Source: Shinisaurus crocodilurus
Lineage: Eukaryota; Chordata; Lepidosauria; Squamata; Shinisauridae
DNA length: 64,000 nucleotides
NCBI GenBank assembly: GCA_021292165.1
Contig: CM037877.1
Location: 111,188,789 to 111,252,788 of the forward strand
Direction: 5' to 3'
The stretch's first letter is position 1, and the number at the start of each line of letters is the position of its first letter. Shown here one piece after another: positions 32,896 to 44,616 of this stretch. The notes beneath the pieces are model-generated. The model saw only the letters and a list, made by a program, of their open reading frames with translations. It had not been told where the DNA came from and made no database searches. A program made the position numbers and the translations under genes.

Positions 32896-33861
32896 AACAT
32901 GGTTCCACTATGGTGGGGCAGGACACAGAAATGAACAATTAATATTGTGAGCCCTTCCCTTAGCTGGCCAGTGACTTATTTATATTTTACTTTCAGTTCA
33001 AGTGACACATCTCCAATTGATTCTCTTTGCAAAAATGTTTGGGAATGTGAAACTATGACAGCTGGGAACATCATCCCCGAATCACATGACTGTGCTGGCT
33101 TGAGCTAGTTCTTTTCTTCTGGTTCACCTCGACCTATTTTTTTTTTACCTCTTCAAAGGGATAAAGAACCACCACCTTACACATGAACATACCTTTCCCA
33201 TCAAAGTAAGTCACTTCTCATTAGAGAGGAGGAGGCACCTTGCCTGATCATACTCTGTGGACCTGTCCTGTTTAATAATTTTGATTTGCTTAACACAGTC
33301 GTTTTCAAACAGTGTTTCTTGGAAACTCATTAGGGCTCTTCAGCCATGGAGTAGAAGCAACGTGCAGCCATTTTGGAGCACTGGATGTATTCTAGGGTGT
33401 ACTCTTACTTCACATAGGAACAATGGTGAGGCCCAATAAGCCCAGCCAATGCTCGGTAGGTATGGATGTACTGTGCACCCTAGAATAATTTACAAGGAGG
33501 CAAGTTTCCATTGTAGATGTGCAAGGGTTCCTCAGCAGACAAGTCAACATGGAAAGGGTTCCCTGAGGGTGGACAATTTGAAAGCCAATATCTTAATGGA
33601 GCCTTCCCCAGATGTGTTGAAGTATGAGTGCCATTATCATCAGTCAGCAGGCCTATGGGGATATTGGGTTGGGGAAGGCTGGCTTAATGTATTGTGTGAT
33701 GAGATAAGGAAGGAAACGTTGCTCTTTTGGCCTGAGGTGAAAAGCTGACATTCTGTGACCTGTCGCAGCTGAGTTGGCTTGAATGTAACATGGAAAATAT
33801 GTGAGGGCACAGGTAGAGCTCGAAGTGAACAAATAAAAGCAGAACTTGGATGGTCAGCGCA

Positions 33862-33984
33862 TCATGTGTCTGCTATCAATGGCTGTATGAATAATCCTGC
33901 TGTCCCAAATACACAGAGAATGATGAACACCCACAGGAACACTCTGTCAATCACCATGGCGACATATTTCCAGTCATCTTCCAC
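33862..33984 (-). CDS. CHRNA6: CHRNA6 coding exon 6: M4 and C-terminus, stop TGA
   Basis: Read on the minus strand: acceptor tgtgttgcag|GTGGAAGAT, then [20 protein letters not shown], the rest of M4 and [15 protein letters not shown] followed by TGA at 33862-33864; 40 residues, phase 0. The extracellular tail after M4 is short, as in alpha-6. The nearest canonical AATAAA on this strand that I could find is at 31422-31427, about 2.4 kb downstream, so the 3' UTR end is unresolved. Confidence 0.95.
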   Translation of the reverse strand: MEDDWKYVAMVIDRVFLWVFIILCVFGTAGLFIQPLIADT

Positions 33985-34667
33985 CTGCAACACACAAGAT
34001 GACATATTAGCCCTAAATGATAACTAACTTGTAGTATCAAATGCAAAAAGGGTCAGTTAAAGAAGAATAATTTTATGGATATATGGAATCAATTATTAAA
34101 CTATGTATTAATAAAGGGGAAGGGGAGTATGCCTTGTCAGGATATGTTATATTTTTGGAATGTGGAATTTAATTGATTAAGGGGATGGATGTATATTAGT
34201 TGGTCCCTAGGCGGGTGACGGGGTGCACCTTATGATTTATTTTAGTTGTATGTTTGTGTTTTATAGTTTTGTATGTAGTCTATAATAACTAAATAAAATT
34301 TATTTTTTTAAAAAGACGACATATTGAATTTAATGTACTAGAGATAGAGTGGATTCAATGTTGTCATATAGGAGCACAGTATCAAACGGAGGCTCTGTTG
34401 AGAAAACTATTGTACTCACTGTACGTGTTTTCAGTCCCTGTTTTGTGAAGAGATCCACAGGGAACTGGGACATTGGAAAGGATCCACATATCTGGTATCA
34501 CTTGCTAAGAGGAATTCCACAAGCCTTGCTGAAATCATGGCTTTCCATACCAACATACTTTCCATTTAGGAATGAATAAATTAGAGAACTCTCCTCCTTC
34601 TGTATCAGATGTCTCCCATCTTCAAAGGTTTTTAGGATTGACATTCTTTTAAGGAAATGATTTAAAG

Positions 34668-34787
34668 CAGCCTTCCCCAACCTGGTGCCCTTCAAGTGTG
34701 TCCCATAATTCTCAATGGCCATGCTGGCTGGGAATTATGGGAGCTGCAGACCAACACATACAGAGGGCACAAGGTTGGAGAAGGCTA
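34668..34787. mobile_element. palindromic MITE family A copy
   Basis: CAGCCTTCCCCAACCTGGTG to GTTGGAGAAGGCTA, in CHRNA6 intron 5. Confidence 0.88.
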
Positions 34788-34801
34788 GTTTAGATTATGG
34801 T

Positions 34802-35064
34802 GATATCCACTAACCACAAGCCCCAATAATAGTTCACAACTGTATTGCCAACAATGTATAATAACAGAAATAAATGCATATATACATAACAGAGTGCCGG
34901 TCAAAATCTGTTTCAGTAAATTGCCTTTATCAAGTTTTAGCAATTTGCTGAAATAGATTTTGACCAGCATTCTGCTGTTATGTATATATGCATTCATTCC
35001 TGTTATTATGCATTGTTGACAATACAGCTGTGAACTATTATTAGGGTTTGTGATTGGTGGATAT
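34802..35064. repeat. 263-bp palindromic element (arms about 125 bp)
   Basis: GATATCCACTAACCACAAGC at the left is inverted as GTTTGTGATTGGTGGATATT at the right. The arms match throughout at roughly 90 percent by eye, with a spacer of about 16 bases (CTTTATCAAGTTTTAG). It lies 14 bp from a family A MITE. Confidence 0.88.
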
Positions 35065-36204
35065 TAACTTAGAACCCCTAGCTGTGAAGTATTTATCCTT
35101 ACAGTATGCTGAGCCATGTTTTGGAACCCTACACCTCTGATACATAAACCACGTTCTCCTAAACCCGTTCAATGATTATTTTGAGTGGAGAGCCACTTTG
35201 ATGAGGGGGGGGGGCAACTGAATACACAAAAATTACTCCTTCAGCACCTTAAAGACTAACAGATATATTATGGCACAATTAATGTTATAATTAATTTTAT
35301 ATTTTTATTATGGCAAGTGAGTGAGGGATGGATGGCTAAAACCTCATGCCCCAGCCCCAAAATGCCTGCTGCCAAAGTTCCTTTGACTCATCCACACCCA
35401 TCTTTGGAGTTGGCAACTGGGGATGCGGATGGAATTACTCAGAGGTCCACATTTGGCCCACAGGTCTCCAGTAGCTGATCTTTGTCTTAACCCACTTAAC
35501 TGTCAGAATTCTTGTTCTGAGGTAGATACATGAACAGGTATAGTGCACCCCCCCCCCCCGCTATTTCTATCATCCCCCTGACCTCTACGGTACAGCTACT
35601 CATGATAGCTGAGCTACTAGTATTCTCAATGTTCTTCTTGCAGGGGACACAGTCACTGTCCCTTTTTTATTTTTATATGCTGATCTTTTTGAAGAGGTCA
35701 GTGCATTAAGAAACTTTCCAATAATTCCACCATAGCAAAGACCCCAATCTGGCTGGAACATTACACTGTAGTTTACTTATCGTATTGGTTAATCCTGACT
35801 TGGCTCCAAAGCTGCAGTTCAACCCAATATGTGTTTTGGCTGCTTCTCAAGATGGCTCCTACGTTCCCGTGCAGCGGCATAGCTCTATAGACTTCAACAG
35901 AGCTTCATTGATTGAACACCATCTTGGAATCAGAGCCTCAGGCTCTGCAGAACTCCTAAGTGCATACTCAAGAGTCCTAATGCTGAAGTCGACGATTCCC
36001 CCAGCATGAAATATTTATCAATTTAAATAAACAAAGCCATTAGCACACTTGCTGAGTCCCATTTTAAAAACTATTGCTCCCTTTGTTTACTTATAAACAT
36101 AACCCCACAAAACAATGTTATTTAACTAGCAAAATGCCCACCAATTGATGAGAAAACGTAGATAGAAACTCTGATGGTTACCACCCACCACCATGTGCCT
36201 ATCC

Positions 36205-36353
36205 TCTCAATGTAGTTGTTTTATCAGGTCTTGGTAGTTTTTAATTGTTTTTTAGCCATTTTAAGTTGATTTACATGTGTGTATTTTTAAAGCCCTTTTG
36301 TAAGAGGCCTTGAGACTTTTTCTAAGAAAGGCATCTAATAAAGTAAATAAATC
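36205..36353 (+). mobile_element. LINE (L2-like) 3' UTR fragment
   Basis: AAGCCCTTTTGTAAGAGGCC followed by AAGAAAGGCATCTAATAAAG and an ATAAAT tail; similar to 48515-48705. Confidence 0.45.
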
Positions 36354-36481
36354 TTCATTCTTGATCGCTTGCTTCCAGGCAAGACCAGTATTAGGGGTCT
36401 GCATTATTGGGTAACAGCCAAGGCCCATGCCACAGCAGCCCCCTCCTCCAAACGCTTCCTGCTCCTCCTCCTCCTCCGTAC

Positions 36482-37004
36482 TGGCTGGGTTCACACAACA
36501 TGACAACATACTCAAGGTTGGGTATGGGTTGAGTGTAGGTTGTTGTTGAACTCTGGGTTGTTGAACCGTGGGTTCTTGTGTTGTGTGAACCCAGCCATGC
36601 TAACAAACCATGGTTTGTTAACCACGAACGACCCATGAAGAGAACCCATGGTCTGTGAACTGTGAGTTGTTCATGGTTAACAAACCATGGTTTGTTAGCA
36701 TGGCTGGGTTCACATAACGCAACAACCACTCACACTCAACCCATGCTCAACCTTGAGTATGGGTTGTCAGCAGTGGAGGCTGGTGGCTCCAATGTCAGTG
36801 GGGCTGTCCACTCTGGGTTGGTAGTCTGAACTTTTAAGGAGCTATCCATGGTGTTGAACCTATCTTGGGGGGGGGGGGTAGGGTTCAGGACCATGGATAA
36901 CTCCTTTAAAGTTCAGACTAAAACCCAGAGTGGATACACTGCCCCACTGACACTGGAGTCACCAGCCTCCCTCCACTGGTTGTCCTGTTGTGTGAACCCA
37001 GCCA
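36482..37004. mobile_element. inverted-repeat element (TGGCTGGGTTCACAC ends), host of a nested MITE
   Basis: Left end TGGCTGGGTTCACACAACA and right end TGTTGTGTGAACCCAGCCA. The same end sequence also occurs inverted twice inside (about 36580-36597 and 36699-36717), and AAACCATGGTTTGTTA occurs twice. This suggests two merged copies. In CHRNA6 intron 5. Confidence 0.75.
36771..36978. mobile_element. palindromic MITE nested in the 36482-37004 element
   Basis: CAGTGGAGGCTGGTGGCTCC and the inverse AGCCTCCCTCCACTG; flanks GTTGTCAG and GTTGTCCT (6/8). Carries a G run near 36868-36880. Confidence 0.8.
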
Positions 37005-37244
37005 CTGTCTTTGCCTGTTGACTTGCCCACTCCAGGTGAGTGACCAGTGAGAGGATGGAGAAGAAGGACCAGCAGCTTCCACATCCTCTCTCAGTCTACT
37101 TAGAGCGCCATGCCCAAGGGCCCCCACAACCTGGAACTGACATTGCTTCCAGGCATGCAGTCTTTCCCCCCTTTCGTTAGTGGCACATGTGTTGCTTGCA
37201 AGGCATACAAATAGGGCTGAGATGAGGCTGGAGGTTGGTGCTAT

Positions 37245-37409
37245 CAGGACCAGTGCAAGGCAGTTTGGTGCCCTAGGCAAGATCAGATATTTAGCACCCC
37301 CCTTTCCCACTTGAGAGCTCTGTATTTTTTTCCAAGGCGTTTCTGGTGCCCTCTTTAGCCCTGCGCCCTAGGCAGCTGCCTAGTTGGCCTAATGGTAGCA
37401 CCGGCCCTG
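37245..37409. mobile_element. hAT-like MITE family F (CAGGGCCGGTGC ends)
   Basis: CAGGACCAGTGCAAGGCAG to GTAGCACCGGCCCTG, perfect 8-bp target duplications GGTGCTAT at 37237-37244 and 37410-37417. Confidence 0.9.
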
Positions 37410-37724
37410 GGTGCTATGGTTGCTGATGTCACAAAGGCAGTGATATCTCCCTTAAGTGAGGCAAAGCAGCACTATGCCTGTATTCAGGTAACTAGGGAGA
37501 AGGGACTTTTGGGAGGGCTCTTTTCCAAGTAAAATGTTGCAGAACCCACCCCACCCCAAATACAGTCAACAGATGGGATATCTCCTGCCAGTGCTAGGAT
37601 AGTAGTGCAGGGGATGGACAGACCAGGAGAGGTGTGGGACACTACTATTTAATGAGATCACATTCTTGATTGTTATACCCATATGAAGCAGGGAAGGGGT
37701 AGAGGGGCAGACACCATTCAGATA

Positions 37725-37814
37725 CAGCCTTCCCCAGCCTAGTGCCCTCCAGATGTGCTGGACTACAACTTTGTAGTCCAGCACATCTGGAGGGTACCAG
37801 GTTTGAGAAGGCTG
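37725..37814. mobile_element. palindromic MITE family A, short near-perfect hairpin
   Basis: CAGCCTTCCCCAGCC to GAGAAGGCTG; the centre TGCTGGACTACAA/TTTGTAGTCCAGCA pairs exactly. Confidence 0.88.
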
Positions 37815-38548
37815 CAGTAAGACAACATATGAAATGTAATCCAAAAGGAATGTTCATACCACTTTTTTGAGAATAGATCGCTCAGATTTAATCACAATGT
37901 AGGCTCCATACAGATGACCACGTACCAAGCGGTTGCCATGGTGTGCACATTACTGCTAGGTAAGCCACCCAAACTGACCTGCAAAGTGGTGAGGAAAATC
38001 TTACTCCATTTCTGTGCCTGATCTGAAATCCAGGGAAATAGGGGCATGAGAAGACCCTCCTCACCACTTGGCACATTGAGACATATGACTGGTTTACCGA
38101 ATGGTTACATGCACACCCTAGTAAGTTACCTCTTAGTAATGGTTGTCTGTATTTACATGGTGCTAGATTAACCTTCTTTAGGAAAACCGAAATAGTCTCA
38201 ACTTCCTGTAGAATTTGTTCAGCTGCCGTCCTTGTGTTGGCAGGAAAAACCTAAGACAGGAGGATTTAGGATAGGCTGCTTTAACATAGTGGTGGCCAAC
38301 TGTTTCAAGAGGCTCTTGTGCTCCTGTGCACAAACACCCCTTCTGCCTGTAGCACCTGTAATCCAGTTGGCTACTGATATTGTATTGCACCTGTGGCAGT
38401 GAAGCCTCTAACAGTAATTGGCTGAGCTGGTATCCATGAACAATTCAACTGCTCTGGAAACAAACCTGTTGGTAGCAGAATGTTCACAGTCCAGCATCTG
38501 TGGAAAGGGGCAGTTGTCAGTATGGGATTTAAAAGGGTACACGGATAG

Positions 38549-38895
38549 TGACCTGGTTTGCATGTAATGAGAAGCCACCATGGGTGAATTTCCCTGTGGG
38601 GCTTCTCATTGTGGCAGTGGCCATTTTGAATATTTGGGGCCATAGCTACTCATTACGTGTGAACCCAGTGAGGGTGGATTGCTGGGGTGGTTGACAAGCC
38701 ACCCACAAAACATAGGCTGTTTCAGAATTGCAGGTGACTTGTCACCCACTCTTGCTAGGTTCCCATGCAACGAGAAGCTACAGCATGCCCCCACTGCACC
38801 CCAAACATTCAAAATGGCTGCTGCTGCTGCGATGATAAGTCCCATGGGGTTATTTCACTCATGGTGGGTTCTTGTTACATGGGAACCAGGCCCTG
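38549..38895. repeat. decayed large inverted repeat
   Basis: GACCTGGTTTGCATGTAATG and AGAAGCCACCATGGGTGAA at the left, with the inverse ACTCATGGTGGGTTCTTG and TTACATGGGAACCAGGC at the right. Probably a non-autonomous DNA element. Confidence 0.55.
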
Positions 38896-39579
38896 TGTAC
38901 AGCAGGAGCTGTGCAGGGAAGGCTAAGGATGGGAAAGCCCAACGTTAGGGCAATTCTAAAATATAAGGGCTGTAACCGGTGGGGTCAGTCCCCAACAGTA
39001 AGAATCAAAGAGCCCAGAGGCAAGGGACCAAGTCAAGCAAAACTTGGTACATGCATATCCTTAAGCAAGTTTCTTTCTAAAATAGAAAAGACTTTCCTTG
39101 TGTGGAAAATCACTGCAGGGCTGCTCACATAAATTCACAGACTTTCCCCCCTGAGGTGCATCCTTCATTTCTGCTGAAACCATAGGGAGCTTTTGTCACT
39201 CAACAGCTCCCAGAGTAATTGCATTATTTACATGACGGCAGCTGTTCAAGGATCCGACTGAGATTTACATCCTGGTTATGCCGCAGTCTATATAAGCTTC
39301 AGGAAGACACAAAACACCAAATGTTTCTAGTCTAAGTACACAATACAGATGGGGAAGATGAAAGAACCCTGCATTTTGCAGGAAGGGCACTGAGGTAAAA
39401 TAAATCTTGGCAGCAATTCTTAAGCACTGAAGACTGCTATTGCCATGAACCTCGACAGCAGGACCCAGGACTCTGCCACAGAGGAGGAGGAGGAGCCGGA
39501 TGGATCAGGAAGAGCAGCGGGGCAGGCTGTGTCACACAGACGCAGGTCCCAACACCAAGCCTCGCCCCTAGCCAGGACA
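38896..39579. other. CHRNA6 intron 5, nothing recognised
   Basis: No exon or repeat family identified; a GAG-rich stretch lies at 39481-39495. Confidence 0.4.
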
Positions 39580-39702
39580 CAGCCCTCCACATGTTGTTGG
39601 GCTCCAACTCCCATCAGCCCCTGCCAGCATGGCCCATAGTCAGGGATGATGGGAGTTTTAGTCCAACAACATCTGGAGGGCCACAGCTTCTCTATCCCTT
39701 CG
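39580..39702. mobile_element. palindromic MITE family A copy, 190 bp downstream of CHRNA6 exon 5
   Basis: CACATGTTGTTGGGCTCCAA paired with TTTAGTCCAACAACATCTGG. Confidence 0.8.
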
Positions 39703-39894
39703 GTAGGCCATGATCACGGAAGGGCAGTGCCACTGCACTGGGAGAGCATCTGGTGCACAGTTTCAGGTGAGCCTGAGTCTTGGGCCCTCTGCCATTGCTG
39801 CTGGAATGCCCCAAGCTACTACTGGACCCTTTGAGTTCTGAATCAGTAAACTGCTCTCCGATCCAAATTAAGTGTCAGATACCAGAGCCCTTAC

Positions 39895-40888
39895 CTCTTT
39901 GGTCTCATTCTGACTCCTCATGTTTTCTGCAATGAACTGAACACTGTTAATGACCTCTTTGACCTCAGGGGAGTATTCTATTTGCTCAGCTGCCCGTTTC
40001 TCAGACTGGTGACTCAACTTCCTCTTCTTACCCATGGCCGGTTCACTGGGCTTGTCACAGTGGCAGCACCTGTGCTCACTGTGGACTTTCACTTCTCCGG
40101 AGTCATCATCAGCCTTTTCCTTGCTGGGTTTAGTGGCATCCTCTTTTGGGGGTATTTTCTTAGACTGGGTTTCAACGTGTTTCTGTATGGGCCTCTTCAT
40201 CATCAGGACTTTGGGCAGGAGATGGAGGAAAACGGTCTTGACCCATTTGGGCATATTGTGCGTCATCGGAGTCCTGTAGTGGATGTTCAGCACAAACACA
40301 GTGACGACAATAGAAAGTGTCACAAAAATCATGGTGAACAGCAGGTATTCTCCCACCAGGGGGATTACCAGAGAGGTGGAGGGGATTGTCTCTGTGATTA
40401 CCAACAGGAACACAGTCAAAGAAAGTAGGACAGAGATGCACAGGGTCACTTTCTCTCCACAGTCAGATGGAAGGTAAAAAACCAACACAGTCAGGAATGA
40501 AATGAACAGGCAGGGGATAATCAGATTAATAGTGTAGAACATGGGCAGCCTTCGGATATAAAAGGAGTAGGTTATATCAGTATAGATTTCCTCGCAGCAG
40601 TTATATTTGATGTCGTGTTTATAGCCGGAAGCATCAACTATTTCCCATTCGCTGTTCTCCCAAAGGTCATTCATATCCACTTTAGAACCAATAATTAGAA
40701 GGTCGATTTTAGCTTTGTCGTAAGTCCATGATCCAAATTTTAGGGAGCAGTTCTGGTGATCGAAGGGGAAGAAGGTAATATCCATGGGGCAGGAACTTTT
40801 AAAGATGGCAGGTGGTGTCCATGTGATGGTGCCATCGTACTTGAGAAGAGCTTTGGTCCGTCCTTCAACCTGGAAATCTCCAACAGCA
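39895..40888 (-). CDS. CHRNA6: CHRNA6 coding exon 5 (994 bp): Cys-loop to pre-M4
   Basis: Acceptor ttccag|TGCTGTTGG; the first base completes a split Asn codon, then [19 protein letters not shown]. Ends GAG ACC AAA GAG|gtaagg in phase 0. It encodes residues 126-456: Cys-loop (158-172), loop B Trp179, loop C YNCCEE with vicinal Cys222/223, M1, M2 ([19 protein letters not shown], with the conserved 9' Leu), M3, and a long variable cytoplasmic loop rich in Lys and Glu with a Cys/His cluster (HRCCHCDK) and the pre-M4 helix [20 protein letters not shown]. No stop or frameshift. Plus-strand ORFs over this exon are antisense shadows. Confidence 0.97.
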
Positions 40889-40972
40889 CTGGAAATACAA
40901 ACACAAGGCAGTCTTAAGTCGAGCAACATCAACAGAAGATGCTTTAAAATGATCAGGAGTGAGAGTTCTTAC

Positions 40973-41082
40973 TTGTTGTATAGCACAATATCGGGTTTCC
41001 AAATTTTATCTGCTGGCACCCGGATAAACTCAATCCCATCATATTCCAATGGATTCCATCGCAGTTTATAGTCATTCCAAAT
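40973..41082 (-). CDS. CHRNA6: CHRNA6 coding exon 4 (110 bp)
   Basis: Acceptor tttttttag|ATTTGG and donor AACAA|gtaagaa. Encodes [19 protein letters not shown] and on through [17 protein letters not shown] (residues 89-124), ending with two bases of Asn125. KPDIVLYNN contains the loop A Tyr123 of the agonist site. Only 84 bp of intron separate it from exon 5. Confidence 0.96.
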
Positions 41083-41776
41083 CTAAAAAAATAGAAATAA
41101 TGAGTGTTTTGACCCTAGAACATTCACCTTGCACCTGCAGCTTGATTCTCAGGGCCTTTATATGGACCATACTTCTTTCCTCACCCCCAGCCTCTTTGTT
41201 TGGAGTGTGTATTTATGATGCATGTAATAAAATAAATAAATAAATAAATATGTGATCCAATGTGATGTAGTGGCTAGAGTGCTGGGTTTGGTGTGGTGAG
41301 TTCTGGGTTTAGATCATCACTCTGCCATAAAAATCACAGGGTGGCCTTGTTGTGGAGATAAAGCAAGATAACCCCACATATGCAGCCCTGAGGGTCAAGT
41401 TAGATGTTCTGAAGCACACAGCTGCCACATGTCTAGTTCCCCTCCCCAAGTTATCATATTTTGTATCTTGTTCCTGGTAAGGAGGTCATATTAGGCAAGG
41501 CTTAGACACAAAGAGGTTGTTTAAAAAATCCACTTCTGTTTCTTACAGTTTGTCTCCTTTCTTTCTACTCTCCATTTCCCTTTTCTCCTTCCTTCTCCCC
41601 TCTCCCGCTTTCTACCGGGGCCCTCTAGGGACAAACTGGAAACGGACAACATCTCTAAACTATGTCATTATCTCATAATGTTCCATACAGATCTCTGCCT
41701 GCAGCAGCCAATAATTTGAAGTGAAGACAGGAAAAACAGGATGTGATGACAGTACATGGGTAGGTCACACTAGATC

Positions 41777-41846
41777 ATAGCTGGCTGGGGAATGCTGGGA
41801 GTTATAGTCCAACTTATCTGGAGGATACTAGGTTGGGGAAGGCTGT
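41777..41846. mobile_element. half copy of MITE family A
   Basis: GCTGGCTGGGGAATGCTGGG to GGTTGGGGAAGGCTGT, right half only. Confidence 0.75.
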
Positions 41847-41885
41847 AGTGGTTGATACTAAGGCACTGGGAGGAGGAGGAAGGAT

Positions 41886-41912
41886 CACACACACACACAC
41901 ACACACACACTT
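41886..41912. repeat. (CA)n microsatellite
   Basis: About 13 CA units in CHRNA6 intron 3. Confidence 0.95.
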
Positions 41913-42335
41913 GCCATTTTTGGTGGCAACAGCATGCTTGCCACGATGTCTAGTTTGGCCCTGGCTCCTTGGAGGAAGGGTGGGATACAAATGTGATAAA
42001 CAAATGGTGACGAGGTATTGACATTGTTGGTTTAATACTTTTCCTGTGTGTACATAAAAACCTCACATTTAATTGCCCATCATGGTACACAGGCAACAAA
42101 ATAAAAATATTTAATAACTAAAGGTATTTAAGAAACCCATCAGTGGATTTTTGCAGAGGTTAACACGTGGCAGAAAAAAAGAGATATTTGTGTGTTTTTA
42201 TTAGGACTGTAGTGATCCTCTCTAGATAGATCACTATTTCTCTTTACCGGATTCTCTACCTATCCAATAATAAACACACCTGCTAAGGCCCAGCACTACT
42301 GTAAAATGCACCGTGGTGCCTAAGGATTCACTTAC

Positions 42336-42380
42336 ATGTCGCAGCCAGAGATTGGTTTCCATAATCTGATTGACTTCATC
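42336..42380 (-). CDS. CHRNA6: CHRNA6 coding exon 3 (45 bp)
   Basis: Encodes DEVNQIMETNLWLRH (residues 74-88), the strand of the loop D region, and is characteristic of alpha-6/alpha-3 subunits. Acceptor tctgtctctag|GATGAAG and donor CGACAT|gtaag; phase 0 on both sides, the standard 45-bp exon of the family. Found from motif and splice sites, not from an ORF scan. Confidence 0.96.
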
Positions 42381-42460
42381 CTAGAGACAGAAAAAGGCAA
42401 AAGTTTTACTTCTACAGATCTGTTATAGGGCTGGTTCACACAGTCCCCTAGGGTGTAGAT

Positions 42461-42574
42461 CGCGGTGAGGACTCTGTGGCCATCCAAATGTTGTTGGCTA
42501 GTGTGGCCAGTGGTCAGTGATGATGGGAGTTGTAGTCCAACAACATCTGAAAGGCCACCATTTCCCCACCCCTG
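42461..42574. mobile_element. palindromic MITE family A copy, upstream of CHRNA6 exon 3
   Basis: GGTGAGGACTCTGTGGCCAT paired with AAGGCCACCATTTCCCCACC. Confidence 0.82.
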
Positions 42575-42639
42575 GTGTAGGCTCTACACATGGTGGAATA
42601 CAGGAGACAATGTCAGGCTAGCCTGGGCCCTCCCGACTG

Positions 42640-42885
42640 CATCAGAATGTCAAGATTAGACACATGGGTCTATCAGTGGCAATTAGCCATGATAGCTAAG
42701 TGGAACTGCCATGCTGAGGGGCCGTATACCTCTGAGTATGCTGGGGACAAAAAGGAAAGGACTGTTGCACCTTCAGGCCATGCTTGTGAATGTACAAAGG
42801 TATCTGGCTGCCCTCTCTTGGGAGCAGGATGCTGGACTAGATGGACCTTTGGTCTGATCCGGCAAGACAATTCTTAATGTTCTTA
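42640..42885 (+). mobile_element. CR1-like LINE 3' UTR fragment
   Basis: Ends with GGATGCTGGACTAGATGGAC, CTTTGGTCTGATCCGGC and TTCTTAATGTTCTTA, the 3' end shared with the copy at 12345. Confidence 0.75.
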
Positions 42886-42895
42886 TCATGTATGA

Positions 42896-42999
42896 CTGCC
42901 TTCCCTGACCTGGTTCCCTCCAGATGTGTTGGACCAACTCCCATAATCCGGGGAATTGTAGTCCAACACATCTGGAGGACACCAGGTTAGGGAACACTG
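42896..42999. mobile_element. palindromic MITE family A copy
   Basis: CCTGGTTCCCTCCAGATGTG paired with ACACATCTGGAGGACACCAG. Confidence 0.88.
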
Positions 43000-43108
43000 A
43001 TGTATGGTAACCTCCTTCATGTGTCTATATTGCTAGGCGCACATGGCCCTCTATGCACAATCTGTGCACCACAAAAAAAGTGCCTAAATCATGTGGTTGG
43101 GGCACAAG

Positions 43109-43170
43109 CAGGGCCGGCCCTACCATTAGGCAGAGTGAGGCAGTCACCTCAGGCAGCAGATGCTGGGAGG
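43109..43170. mobile_element. fragment of MITE family F
   Basis: CAGGGCCGGCCCTACCATTA then GGCAGAGTGAGGCAGTCACC; only the left part is recognisable. Confidence 0.55.
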
Positions 43171-44363
43171 TGGCACATAATACACTGGGAAGTTCTCTTG
43201 CACAACCTGTGCCAAACAAATGTAATTGTGCAAGAGCATGATGAGCTTTTGTGCAAGCCTTGTGCAAGATAATCTTCCAGTGAATTGTGCCCATAGAAAT
43301 GGAGCTAGAAGCCTAACCTACAAGTTATTTATGCTTTCCTTATAATGTGTAAGGAAGTGAGGTAGAAAAAGATGGGGGAAGCTAATTCAGCAAAAATTAG
43401 TGAGCAGATTATACAAATTGTTCCTGCAATTTGTTAAGGGACCGACTTAAAGGATGTAGTCTCATGAACAAAGGTTTTTAAATAATATAACGAAAACAAC
43501 TATGCAATTCAATTTATACAATATAAGTCATTCCAAAGATGCACCTTTCACAACATTATTAATCCACAGTACGGGCCATAAATACATACCCATCACTCCT
43601 GTCATTGATTCACAATGTGATTCACAACAATTTGCCATTTCTCACTGTACATTTTTTGTCATCTTTCTTCTTTTAACAAATGGCAAAACCACCTGGGTGG
43701 TCCATAAGTGAACTTCTGAAGAACTAATATCTCTCTGTGATTTCATGAATATGTATAGTTTAGTATCCATCTCAGGGGCCCTTCTTCATACATTACTGCT
43801 TCCTCATACCATCTTCCAACACTACCATGGTAACTTTTTTTCTGTTCATATTTTCATTCATTTTAAGGCAGATGCAGGAACAATAGATAAAAAAAGAGAT
43901 TGCCAGTAACTCACAAGCACTTGAATACCCAAGAACAGTGGAGCCCTAATATCGATGCTGCTAACCCTAGCAGAATCCCTCTCTGCTTCTGCATGCTCTA
44001 TGTGGAGAGTGGGGACAGATTAGAGCTTCTGTAAATAATACACATCATGAGCCAAAGCTCCACAGGAGCTCTAATATAAGCACAGAGCTCCCTGCATGCA
44101 GGGACTCCCTGTTCTCTCTTATTGTGGGAGATGCTCGGTGTTTACAAAGGATTTTCTCAATTGCTCCCATGGAGCACTACACCAGCTGCATAGAAGAGAA
44201 TGGGGAAATCCTCAGGTACGCAGAGTACGCCGCACACTTTGGAGTTGCCATGTATGTGTGCTGGAACCATCAGACCCAGCAGGGCAGGCATATTCTTCTG
44301 TGTCTGGGATTCTGGACTGCAAAGCACTTAAATATCTGGGTGGCACTGCCAATTCACCCTTAC
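43171..44363. other. CHRNA6 intron 2, nothing recognised
   Basis: No exon motif or repeat family found; the plus-strand ORFs towards 44363 run antisense into exon 2. Confidence 0.4.
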
Positions 44364-44503
44364 CACATTTGCAAGCTGCGTAATTGCCACTTCAAAATAC
44401 ACTGTAACTGGATCGGACACGTTTTCCACAGGCCTGATGTATTGATTGTACCGGGACAAGAGTTTGTGAAACAGCCTTTCTTCAGATTTGCATGCCAAGC
44501 CAT
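44364..44503 (-). CDS. CHRNA6: CHRNA6 coding exon 2 (140 bp)
   Basis: Acceptor tgctcccatatag|ATGGCTTGG with a good pyrimidine tract; donor GCAAATGTG|gtaagg. The first two bases complete residue 27 (Asp). It then reads GLACKSEERLFHKLLSRYNQ, continues with YIRPVENVSDPVTVYFEVA and ends ITQLANV (residues 28-73). This is the N-terminal helix and first strands of the mature receptor. SEERLFHKL and RPVENVSDPVTV are alpha-6/alpha-3 signatures, and NVS is a sequon. The opposite strand carries a chance 161-codon ORF (44124-44609) that covers this exon and should not be annotated. Confidence 0.94.
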
Positions 44504-44616
44504 CTATATGGGAGCAAGAAAGAGCAAGAGGAAGCAGTCACACAACATGCGGCAAGAACTTGGCGCGAGAAAAGAGAAGCGCCCAAAGAATTGCGTAATT
44601 ATTATTTAGACTAGCA

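Noticed and set aside
44124..44609. 161-codon plus-strand ORF ending in a CaaX-like CVII
   Set aside because: It is antisense to CHRNA6 exon 2 (44364-44503) and its flanks; the minus strand gives a clear receptor exon with splice sites. No family match for the plus-strand peptide.
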